A stretch of 64,000 nucleotides of DNA from Dimorphilus gyrociliatus (lineage: Eukaryota; Annelida; Polychaeta; Dinophilidae), in NCBI GenBank assembly GCA_904063045.1, contig CAJFCJ010000006.1:3922408-3986407 (forward strand), written 5' to 3'. The translations under genes were made by a program, and so were the position numbers. Below the pieces are notes generated by a model that did no database searches, was not told the origin of the DNA, and was given only the letters and a program-made list of their open reading frames with translations. Below, piece by piece: positions 13,147 to 22,245 of this stretch (position 1 is its first letter; the number at the start of each line of letters is the position of its first letter).

Positions 13147-13613
13147 TCATGTATCAGATTTCTCTTCAGTTTCTGCTTGTTTTGCTGCTAAATTTGCAGC
13201 TTCATCTGTTGCTTGTTTTGCTGCTAGTTTTGCAGCTTCATCTGTTGCTTCCTTGTTTTTCTTTTGCTGAAGTTCAACAAAAGTGGCAATCATCTTTTGA
13301 TTGCCGGCCACGAATTTGCTACTGCAGGATTCCACACACATTTTCTATTGAAAAGAAACACATGAAAATTCCATCTACAGTTGAAAGAAAAGTAATATTT
13401 ATTACCTCATCCTCATTCAATCCAATACTATTAAAACACTTTGCACATCTTTGGAAACATTGTTCTGTAATACGATTATAAGTTTGAAGCATGTCCTTGA
13501 GCTGTTGAGCGATAATGTAATAACTTTATCTTTAAATTGAAAATTATTATATTAAAATATACATTTGAAATATTGCTTTCGTTTACTGGAACACCACCAA
13601 GTGACGCTGACAT
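13147..13613 (-). CDS. TIMM10B: TIMM10B / Tim9b small Tim chaperone
   Basis: Small Tim protein of the mitochondrial intermembrane space, associated with the TIM22 carrier translocase. Three exons (13613-13563, 13501-13406, 13344-13147) give 114 residues. The twin CX3C motif is complete: CFQRC in exon 2 (after LKDMLQTYNRITEQ) and CVESC in exon 3 (followed by SSKFVAGNQKMIATFVELQ). This order and the flanking residues fit Tim9b/TIMM10B better than Tim9 or Tim10. The C-terminus is an unusual tail of near-repeats of ATDEAA.LAAKQ, visible as a direct duplication (KEATDEAAKLAAKQ, then ATDEAANLAAKQ). It runs tail-to-tail with CLOCK, with only 77 bp between stop codons, and head-to-head with arfaptin (404 bp). 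Confidence 0.9.
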
Positions 13614-14017
13614 ATTGATATCAATTTAAAAAATATTATCAAAACAAACAATGTGTAGACACTTAAACGTTGTGATTGCTTCACAAAATTAAATTTCTTT
13701 CAATCTTATTTTGGAATAAATTCGATTTTTTATCTAAAAATTACTTATATCACGGTAAAAATAATTTAAAAAATAAAACTAAATATTAGGGATGTAAATT
13801 CGAGGAAAAGTTGTTCATCAACTCCAAATTTATACATAAACCAGTATAACGAGATATTGCGAGATTTGCGGCGTGAACGATTCATCGTCAGCAATTCCAC
13901 TGTTTTATCTCCAGCCGTTGCACTTACCTTTGAAAATTAATTTATTGTTAATTATTAAATTGCAAGGGGCTGGATATATATTATTTTTCTTATCCGACTT
14001 ATTGATATTTTTGAAGA

Positions 14018-15903
14018 ATGGAGGAAAAAGACAAAGGAGAAGATGAACAATTTGAGAGGGATTTGAAAAATATGCTAAAGGATGGTTAGTACCACTTAAC
14101 GCTGACTCAAATTATCTTATTAAAATATTATATATATTTAACAATTGATATTTAGTGGTATTATCTACTGATTCATTATCACTAACATTCTAATTATTCT
14201 TGTTAAAGTAGGGCCTTCTATAAGTCCAACTGCTGACACTGTTCAAGGCGATTTATCAACTTCCACAAATCCTATGTCTATGCCTTCGACTAGTGTTCCG
14301 AGATCTGCCTCAGGTCCAATTCAAGGAAGATTACCTGGTATTAAAATATTTTTCCTTAAAATATGAATAGTCATGTCATCGATTTGTCTAATTATTAGAT
14401 GCAGCATCCGTTCCTCATTCACCGTCTGTAAACGGACACAGTTCATCTGTTACACAGCTTAACTTAAATTCCTCATCCAAGTTGGATGCAATAAAAGACT
14501 GGTCAATTAGTACATTTAAATGCACAAAACAACTTATTTCGGAGAAATTTGGAAACAGTTCAAGAACCGTGGATGTTGAATTAGAGAGTCAAATTGAAGT
14601 TCTTCGAGATACACAAAGAAGGTAAGTTTTTGGAAAATTTAAACTAAACTTGAATAGAGAGATTTTATTCCTTAAATACATTTACCAGATATTCCAATTT
14701 ACTGAGATTGGCTAGGTTATTGGCTAATCAATTGTCTGGTGTTTTTACAACCCAAAGAGTCATGAGTGAAGCATTTAGCGATTTGGCCCAAAAATCTTTG
14801 GAACTACAAGAAGAATTTGCCTCCAATTCTGAAACTCAAAAGAACCTAGCCAAAAGTGGAGAATCTTTAATAGGAGCTCTGAATTTCTTCATTTCGGGCA
14901 TTAATACCTTAACACATAAAACGATGGAGGATACGTTGCAAACAATTCGAAATTATGAGACAGCCAGGTAATTTATATTGAGAAAAAAAAATTCATATTC
15001 ATCTTTTTAACATTAACATGTTGTATTTAGAGTTGAATATGATGCCTACCGGTTAGATGTTGAGTCGCTTCAGCTTCGTCCAAGAGATGCAACTACGATG
15101 CAAAAACTCAAGGAGGCTGAAAATAAACATGCTTATCACAAAGCAAAATTTGAGCGTTTAAGAGGGGATGTTTCGATCAAGATGAGATTTCTTGATGAGA
15201 ATAGAGTAAGTTTTATATAAGGATAGCAATTTGAAAATGATATGTACTTCAAAAAAATTACTTACCGTATATTAAAAAAAAATGTAAAGAATGTCGGTGT
15301 TAAAAACATTTTACATCCAGCCAAAGGAACAATTTATTCTTTAAAAGCTTTTAGCTTTTTATGTTTTATTTCAAAAAATTTTAATTCTTTGGGGTAGAGC
15401 ATTTATTATTTTTTGTTGGCACAGTACCAGGTATCTGTGCGACAGTTACGACACCTGCAATCATCAATGGCTTCTTGGGTCGGTTCTAATGCCGATGCGG
15501 TGTGTCCAACACCTCCTCACACAAGGTTGTGTTTCGTTGTTTGTAATGGCTGGCGCTATCCCTCTACATTATTTTATTAGGAGAAAGATTTTTTGATTTT
15601 ATTAGTGCATGGGACGCGAATCTTGGGTTTAATTTTCAGCGATTAATTAGATTTTCGTTTAGAAATTGATAATTTTAGCAGTTATTATGTTGCAACTTCT
15701 ATAATTACAAAATAGTAACTAAAGAATTATTATTTTTTTTCTTACAGGTTAAAGTAATGCAAAAACAGTTGCTACTGTTTCACAACGCTGTCTCTCATTA
15801 CCATACTGGAAATGTGGTAGCATTGGAAAAGACAATGAAACAATTTAGTATAAAATTAAAAACTCCCAATTCTTCAAATCCCTCTTGGTTAGAACAATCT
15901 TGA
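14018..15903 (+). CDS. ARFIP2: Arfaptin (BAR-domain Arl1/Arf effector)
   Basis: Arfaptin homolog: a BAR-domain protein recruited to trans-Golgi membranes by Arl1 and PI4P, involved in secretory granule formation; it also binds Rac and Arf GTPases. Six exons (14018-14084, 14212-14337, 14399-14621, 14689-14967, 15031-15205, 15748-15903) give 341 residues, the same as human ARFIP2. The N-terminus is a low-complexity Ser/Pro region. The AH/BAR start is visible as [20 protein letters not shown], then [15 protein letters not shown]. The BAR helices cover exons 4-6 ([53 protein letters not shown]). The end [20 protein letters not shown] ... [17 protein letters not shown] is typical. ARFIP1 versus ARFIP2 cannot be decided in an invertebrate. 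Intron 5 is unusually long (542 bp) and contains a possible cassette exon (see findings). AATAAA follows the stop by about 16 bases. Confidence 0.93.
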
Positions 15904-17081
15904 AGCGATGAGAATAGAAATAAAATCATAAGATTTTTCTATAAAATATAGGCAGATGGGTAATTAAAAAAAAAAACTAACAAACAAATCTATTAAGTTA
16001 TTTTCTTCATCTCTGTTTCTCTATTTTTCTTCTTTTTACTATCTTCTTATTTGTTCCTTTATTTTCTTTTTGTTTCTTCTTGAAGTGCATGCTTTACTGC
16101 TTTAGATTGTTTGTGATGCTTGATGACGTATCTGGTTTTTAAGTCTTCCTAATGGACTTTTTAAAATATTTCATTAGTACAATACTAAATGTGTCTGTTA
16201 TACAAGTATTTATGTTCAGTATAATTTATATTTTTTTTCTGAATTAATTGCTATGCTTGTCTCTAAAATTAATCAACCTGAAAAAAAAAATTCTGTTACC
16301 TTGCTAGTCTTAACGTTTTCACATTCCATATATACAGTTTATATACAGTTGATTCTTGTGTTTCGTTTTGTGACCGTCATTTTTTTAATAAGGTCAATTG
16401 TATTATAGTACAAATATTTATTTACCGGGATGGGAATAACAATAATAAATACAATTCGGTTTGAAAGATAACAGTATTTTTATGATATGTTGAAAATTTC
16501 CGTTTATTTTCTAATAAGGATATATTATATGTATTACTTTATAATTAATTCTCACCTCTACGATCCCTACTGCTATTTCATGCTAAATTATTAACAGCTT
16601 CTCATATAAAGGAAAGGTTTTCCAGTACATATTTTAAGGGAAATTATAAACAAAGCCTGCCCTATTTTTTCCATTAGAAATGTAGCTAAATTGTCGTTTG
16701 GCAAAAGACGTAGCTTTGGTTGAAAGACAACATAACTAATGGCGTTCTATCTTTACATTACCACTTTTTCTCCCTTATTACAGCATCTTCAATGCGAAAA
16801 AGTAGCCAAATTAAGACCTTAGTTACATGGAAAATCTAAACGTGAACATATCAGCTCAGGATACAAGATTAGAGAATAAGTGTATAAAAAAAAATACATT
16901 TATGGTTTATAAATAGCAAAGATCTATACAACTAAAAAAAACTCTTTATTATTGAATTTCTGAGAAAAAGAGAAGAAAAAAATTGATGTGTTTTTTCTCA
17001 TTTAAATATTCTTTATAAAATCTATCACCATTAAAAAAATATCTATCCTGCTCCCCTGCCCCTGTGCAATCTTTTGAAGAT
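15904..17081. other. Intergenic, AT-rich, no gene seen
   Basis: About 1.2 kb between arfaptin and the cysteine-rich membrane protein. It has T/C-rich stretches near 16000-16085 and a TATATACAGTTTATATACAG-like stretch near 16330-16350. No convincing exon or RNA gene was seen. The right end must hold the promoter of the following gene. Confidence 0.55.
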
Positions 17082-18276
17082 ATGATAAATACTCTTTCCT
17101 GCTTGATCTTTGCTAATTGCTTTATTTTTATACTAATGTATAGTGACTATTGGCAAATGAATACAGGTATATCAATTTCTAGGGGAGTTATACGATGAGA
17201 TAGAGAAATAACAAATGCAAAATCTTTATCTGAAGGAAAAACTTTTTTTTGTACATGATATTTGAGAACTTTGAGGTATCAGGGATGTCTTTTTCAGGTG
17301 ATAGAGTATACGATTTAAGTGTTCAGCAAATATTGACAACAAAAATAAAGAGAGGGTCTGCTGAATTGAAAAAGTATTGCAGATCAATGAATAGATGGGG
17401 GCCGTTTTGTTTACAGAGATGTGGAGATTGTTTGAACAATAGTTGCAATCCACTTGGTGGAACTTGTGAGCAAGGATGCAGAAGAAACGATTATGCCTAT
17501 CAAATCAGATGCACAAACGATCTCAAACCTTTTTTACCAAAGGAATCAGAATATAAAAATCTGACGCAATTTAGAGTAAATATTCGCAAATACTGTACAA
17601 TACGTCCATTCGAAAGAACGTTTATTCATTTTTAAATGTTAATATTAAAATTACTTAGGAATTCTGGGCAGAGATGAGAAGAGGTTTAGAAGACGAATGG
17701 AAAGGATTTTGTAAGGGAACACAGAGATGGGGACCATTTTGCTTATTTTTATGCTCTAAAAATTGTCAAATCGGATGTGATTATATGGACGGAAGCTGCA
17801 ATAGAGGAGCATGTATAAAAGGCTACATTGGTATTAGATGTAACAAGTTAAGTCCGCTTGTCCAGGCTCAGAAGGCTTCTATAAAAGAGTATCCAACTGA
17901 AGCTATTTTTTCTGGTTTCACAATCGCATTTGTTGTTGTATCAAGTCTTGGGATAGGAATTTTGTGCTTTACGATAAACAAATACAGAAGAAATAGGAAA
18001 GAAGGTGGGAAAAGCCCAAAGCAACCTCATGAAAGTAACATAACAGATAATGGGATAAGGATAAAAACTGTCGACGAAACAACAATTGGAACTTCGCAGA
18101 ATGTAACTATAAGAGACTTTAAAAATTCTATCTTGAGTGAAATGAATAGAGCACCTACAAAAACTGCAATAAACAAAATTGGACGCTACTCTTTACCAGT
18201 TATTCATACCTCAGTGGTAAATAGTAGAGCTCCCCCGACACGAGATCTAAGCCCATTATTTTCCATTTCCAAGTGA
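17082..18276 (+). CDS. Cysteine-rich single-pass membrane protein, EGF-like
   Basis: Not assigned to a named family. Three exons (17082-17166, 17298-17575, 17659-18276) join in frame to 326 residues. Exon 1 is a hydrophobic signal-peptide-like start (INTLSCLIFANCFIFILMY). The ectodomain has two related cysteine modules that share RWGPFCL: one reads YCRSMNRWGPFCLQRCGDC, the other FCKGTQRWGPFCLFLCSKNC. The second continues GACIKGYIGIRCNK, an EGF-like ending of the kind seen in MEGF/scavenger-receptor proteins. A single hydrophobic segment follows (FTIAFVVVSSLGIGILCF), then a basic stop-transfer (NKYRRNRKEGGK) and a cytoplasmic tail of about 105 residues rich in Ser/Thr. This topology suggests a type I surface receptor or adhesion protein; ligand and function are unknown. 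A start within exon 2 is possible if exon 1 is wrong. Confidence 0.72.
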
Positions 18277-18644
18277 TAAATAACAAAAGAATTATAGAAA
18301 GTGAAAACTGAAGAATGAATGTAGTAGATTGTAAAAGTCTGTCAATGAAGAAACGATCATTGTTTCTTTTTTTTGTTTTTTTTTTATTCCTTCCTCCAAA
18401 GGACTAATAAAAAGAAACGATAAGACTCGTATCGATTACAATTATATATCTCTAGTATCTTGGTAAAAAATCACTTGACAAAATCATATACTTTGTTCTT
18501 AATGGTAGACTCTTACTTATTTCCCAGTACGAGTAAAGAGCAATTAGTTTGTCTAAAGGCCCTGATTTTTCTGGCAACACTATCGCCATCTATGAGAAAT
18601 CACATTTTATTATCTCGACAGACAACGACAGAACTTTCGATAGG

Positions 18645-19302
18645 ATGCCATCCACGAATACGCTAGGAAATGTAAAAAGCGGAAAGACTGTTTTCTTTCT
18701 CTGCGATATGCAAGAAAGATTTCGAACAGCTATAAAACATTTTAACGATATATTAGAAGTATCCAGACGTTTGGTTTCGGCAGCAAAAATTCTTAAAATA
18801 CCACTTGTCGTCACGGAACAATATCCAAAGGGATTAGGAAATACAGTATCAGAACTACAAGAAGCTACGGAGGCTGCTGTTGGTGTCTTTCAGAAGACTA
18901 AGTTTAGTATGATGATACCAGAGGTAGAGCATAGACTACCTGATTTGTGCGATGGAGCTCTAAAGCACATAGTCGTGTTCGGAGTTGAAACTCATGTTTG
19001 TGTACAGCAGACTGTCATAGACCTATTGCAGAAAAACTATGAAGTCTATGTCGTTGCGGATGCCACGTCAAGTCGGAGTTCAGTCGATAGAAAATTTGCT
19101 TTAGAGGTTAATTGACTGCAGATTTTCACGCTTAGTCTGTAATTTTTCTGACTAATTTACTTTTTAGAGAATTCGGCAAGCAGGAGCGATCGTGACAACT
19201 GCCGAATCCCTACTACTGCAATTGGTTGGCAATAAGGATCATCAATTTTTCAAGGAAATACACCAAATAATACGATCGTGCCCACCACAATCTGGTTTAT
19301 AA
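18645..19302 (+). CDS. ISOC1: Isochorismatase-domain protein, ISOC1-like
   Basis: Cysteine-hydrolase fold protein of the isochorismatase-like superfamily, animal ISOC1/ISOC2 group; the cellular substrate is unknown. Two exons (18645-19106, 19168-19302) give 198 residues. Conserved blocks: [15 protein letters not shown] (with the catalytic Asp position), [46 protein letters not shown] (Cys of the catalytic triad in HVC), [20 protein letters not shown] and [16 protein letters not shown]. The wording TLGN before [10 protein letters not shown] and the intact HVC cysteine favour ISOC1 over ISOC2. I chose the ATG at 18645 (MPSTNTLGN); the frame is open further upstream to about 18549 but has no ATG there, so an extra upstream exon encoding the longer ISOC1 N-terminus is possible and not seen. 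Confidence 0.88.
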
Positions 19303-20049
19303 AATATATCTATTTTTCCTGAAATGAAGAGAGAATGAGAAGATAGAAGGAGAGATGAAAGGCGGAAAAATTCATATCGATTTTTAAAAGTAGGAAGGGA
19401 AGACCCAAAAAGACAAATAAAATTATCTTTTTTTTGTCAATACATCGTATTATACGCCACAAGGGCAGAAATGATGCATATACTTATTAATGCTGTCGTA
19501 CAACTGCAACAGCCCGCAAAATATGCTATATATTTATTATTATCATTATAACCCTGTTAGTTTCCGTATGAAAGAAACAGTAAATATGTTCGGTAATGGA
19601 GAAGAAACGGTGGAATGTGAACCGAATACCAAGTGTGTGCTCTTCTGTTATTCTTCACCTTCCCTGCGGGTAGTTCCTTTTCTTTGTTATATTTTATACA
19701 CGGCACGTTTATATTGTACATTTACTTTATCCATATATACCCGTGAGCCATGAATTAACAGTAATTGGTTAAGTCAATATCCATCATATGCTCTCTATAT
19801 GACGTTAGACGCCTCGGGTTTCTAATCTCGATCTACTTTTATTTCGCACTCGATATGAGTTTCTTTCGTTAAGGAAAGGAAAACAATTCTCTTGTTTATA
19901 TGTTACAATATTAATCCTTTTAATAATTTCTTTTATTTATAAAATGCTTTGTTTTGTTTCTATATATCCTATAAAATTATAAAGTTTGTTATACAGTATA
20001 TATATTGTATAAATATACATATACATGTAATAATGGAAAAGGTAGGCTA
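19303..20049. other. Intergenic between convergent genes
   Basis: About 750 bp of 3' flanking DNA between ISOC1 (+) and the claudin-like gene (-). A putative AATAAA for ISOC1 is near 19413. An open frame at 19490-19753 shows no family signature. A short TATACATATACATGTA run lies near 20015-20030. Confidence 0.5.
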
Positions 20050-20697
20050 TTAGGTCAAGGAAAATCCTGCTGAAACGAATGAAAATATAAAAGACATTAT
20101 AGCTAAAGAGTAGCAAAAATGAAACGTTCTAATTGGTATCTTGACTGTGTACAGAATGACGCTTATTAGGGTGCAAACGCCTGCGGGAAGAAAGTAAACA
20201 TTTCGTAAATTGTAAAAATTGCTTTTGTCAAAGATAAAAGAGGATAAAATCTTACCGGCTAGAACATTAAGTCCACAAATGTATTTTGGTAGAGCTGACT
20301 TTTTTGACATGCAAACTATACCTATACCGACTGATGCGAAGAAGAGGAAGGCTAATGATAAACACATCAGCACTCTGAATCCGGTAAACCAACCTAAGAC
20401 TGTATCAGTGGGAGTGTTAAAGTTAATTTACTCTCATATTGTTATTTGAAATAGTGTATTGAATATTTTACTTGGGGGTACTTCATGATAGTAATCATCT
20501 TCAAATTGAAAACATATATCTGTCCTCCATTTTACAAAACATATCCACCAGAGACCATGATACTCCGAACGAATATGATTGCCGTTGTATGACCAATAAG
20601 GAGTTGCGAATATTGCAATTTGAATGAGAAAATTTAACGGTATAGTTGCTGATACAACTCTTATAAACGAAACCGGTTTTGCTTCCAATTCAGCCAT
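20050..20697 (-). CDS. Four-transmembrane claudin / PMP22-like protein
   Basis: Predicted tetraspan membrane protein of the PMP22/EMP/MP20/claudin superfamily, 166 residues from three exons (20697-20472, 20399-20256, 20180-20050). The first extracellular loop carries the superfamily signature W..GLWW.C...C as YHGLWWICFVKWRTDIC, preceded by TPYWSYNG. Four hydrophobic segments are visible: about residues 13-32, FRVLMCLSLAFLFFASVGIGI, the GVCTLISVILYTV stretch, and the C-terminal YSLAIMSFIFSFVSAGF. The tail is very short with no obvious PDZ-binding motif. Such proteins act in cell junctions or as membrane organisers; the specific role here is unknown. A clc-like or lens-MP20-like assignment is equally possible. 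Confidence 0.8.
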
Positions 20698-20979
20698 CTT
20701 TCTAATGTTTCAGGTAATCGAACATGTTTAGAATCTTTCGCAGGTAAACGAGATAAGATAAGAAAAATGAAATTTACTGCCACCTAGTGGTAGAGAAGTT
20801 TGTTTTGAAACTTTTTGGATGTTGTAAGAAACTGCCTAATTGTTTATTAAACATATTCCAATCGATATAATAGTATTTTTTTTATACATATTGTATTAAG
20901 GATATACTATATTAGTATAACATACTGGCAATTTTTTTCGTACACTGTATTTAAATCAAATCAATATCAGTAGGCCTAA

Positions 20980-20993
20980 GTCACTAAGGAAAC
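20980..20993 (+). promoter_or_regulatory. RFX X-box-like element upstream of the RJL GTPase
   Basis: GTCACTAAGGAAAC fits the general X-box RYYNYY-N(1-3)-RRNRAC, and 13 of 14 positions of the nematode form GTHNYYATRRNAAC. It lies about 90 bp upstream of the start codon of the RJL GTPase at 21084. Confidence 0.4.
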
Positions 20994-21083
20994 GAACTCC
21001 TTGATTATAAAGCTTAAGCTAGGCTAACAAAAATATAGTTAGAAAACATTAATAACAAATGTTAATATGATTAAAAATAGGAC

Positions 21084-22114
21084 ATGAACAAGGATCGAGA
21101 AGCCTTAAACAAGAAAGTACTTGGTGTAGTTTCAGATCTAGTCTGGATAAAGGTAAGATATAATTAAAATAGAAGACAATAATAGAGTAAATTGTAATAA
21201 TAAAGATATAGTATATACAGTATACATATACAGTATTTATATATATATATAATCATTGTTTAGCCATTACTTTCTAATCTATTGACATTAAATGGCCATT
21301 TAATAACTTTCCTTTTTCAATAAAATATATTTACAGATTGTTGCAATTGGCGATTTAGCTGCTGGAAAAACTTGTTTAATAAAGCATATTTGTGAGAGTA
21401 AGGTAATTACATTGCTAATATTCAATACTTAACAATTATATTCAAATATTTCATATATTAATAGTATAGTACTTCATATCAGCCTACTGTTGGAGTTGAT
21501 TATGGCTTTAAAATACACGATATTAATAATGAAGAATGTAAGTTTTATAAATGTTTTTTAATGAAATATGCTATCTATTTCTATTGTTAATAGTAAGAGT
21601 TCATTTATGGGATTTATCTGGTTCTGATGAATATTTTGAAGTTAGAAACGAATTATATAATGGTACTGATGCTTTTTTGTTTGTATTCGATGTTACAAAT
21701 TCACAAAGTTTTGATAAACTCGATTATTGGTTTAAAGAGACTAATAAATACTGTACAAATGACTTTGACACTTATATTATTGGTAATAAGGTAGATAGTT
21801 TACCCATAGCTTTATTATTCTATGAATACAATCAAATTCTTTTCTTCTCACTTTAATAGACTGACTTAAGAGCCAAGAGAATTGTACCTGCAGCAGAGGG
21901 GAAAAGATATGCCTCATCCAGAAAATCCAAGTAAGCTCTACTATTATTTTGTTGACATAATAAAATGATTAATTCTATAGTGTTTTTAGCTATTTAATGT
22001 GTTCTATTGTTCTTTTCTTTCAGATACTTTGAGACCTCTTGTCAAAGTGGAGAAGGAATTAATGGAATGTTTAATGAAGTATTATCAAACTGTTTATCGA
22101 AAAGACGAAAATAA
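21084..22114 (+). CDS. RJL-family small GTPase (DNAJC27-like, no J domain)
   Basis: Rab-like GTPase most similar to RBJ/DNAJC27. Six exons (21084-21152, 21337-21402, 21465-21537, 21594-21790, 21860-21930, 22024-22114) give 188 residues. G1 is GDLAAGKT; G2/G3 context is TVGVDYGFKI and WDLSGSDEYFEVRNELY, where the usual catalytic glutamine position (DxxGQ) is serine; G4 is NKTD; G5 is ETSCQSGEGI. The EVRNELYNGTDAFLFVFDV wording is characteristic of RJL proteins. The frame ends ...LSNCLSKRRK at 22114 with no C-terminal prenylation motif and no room for the DnaJ domain that most animal DNAJC27 proteins carry, because the next gene starts 131 bp downstream. RJL GTPases occur mainly in flagellated eukaryotes, and an X-box lies upstream. 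The missing Gln suggests slow or absent intrinsic hydrolysis. Confidence 0.84.
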
Positions 22115-22245
22115 CACACTCAATTTTACTTCCACTAACAATATATTATTAATTGCTTTTGTAGTAAAGATTGCGCGAAACCGGAAATAAAGTTATATTC
22201 TAGTAATTTTTCGTCTGTTGCGCATGCTCACTCACCATATATAAA

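Noticed and set aside
18549-18644. Upstream extension of ISOC1 in the open frame
   Set aside because: No ATG in frame; begins only at TTG, and the sequence does not resemble the ISOC1 N-terminus. The ATG at 18645 directly precedes the conserved core.
21860-22114. Apparent frameshift in the RJL gene (a second open frame, ending near 22190, overlaps the last exon)
   Set aside because: When the exon is counted from the AG acceptor with the run of four G retained, the frame EGKRYASSRKSK-YFETSCQSGEGI is continuous, so there is no frameshift; the longer frame is the shadow.
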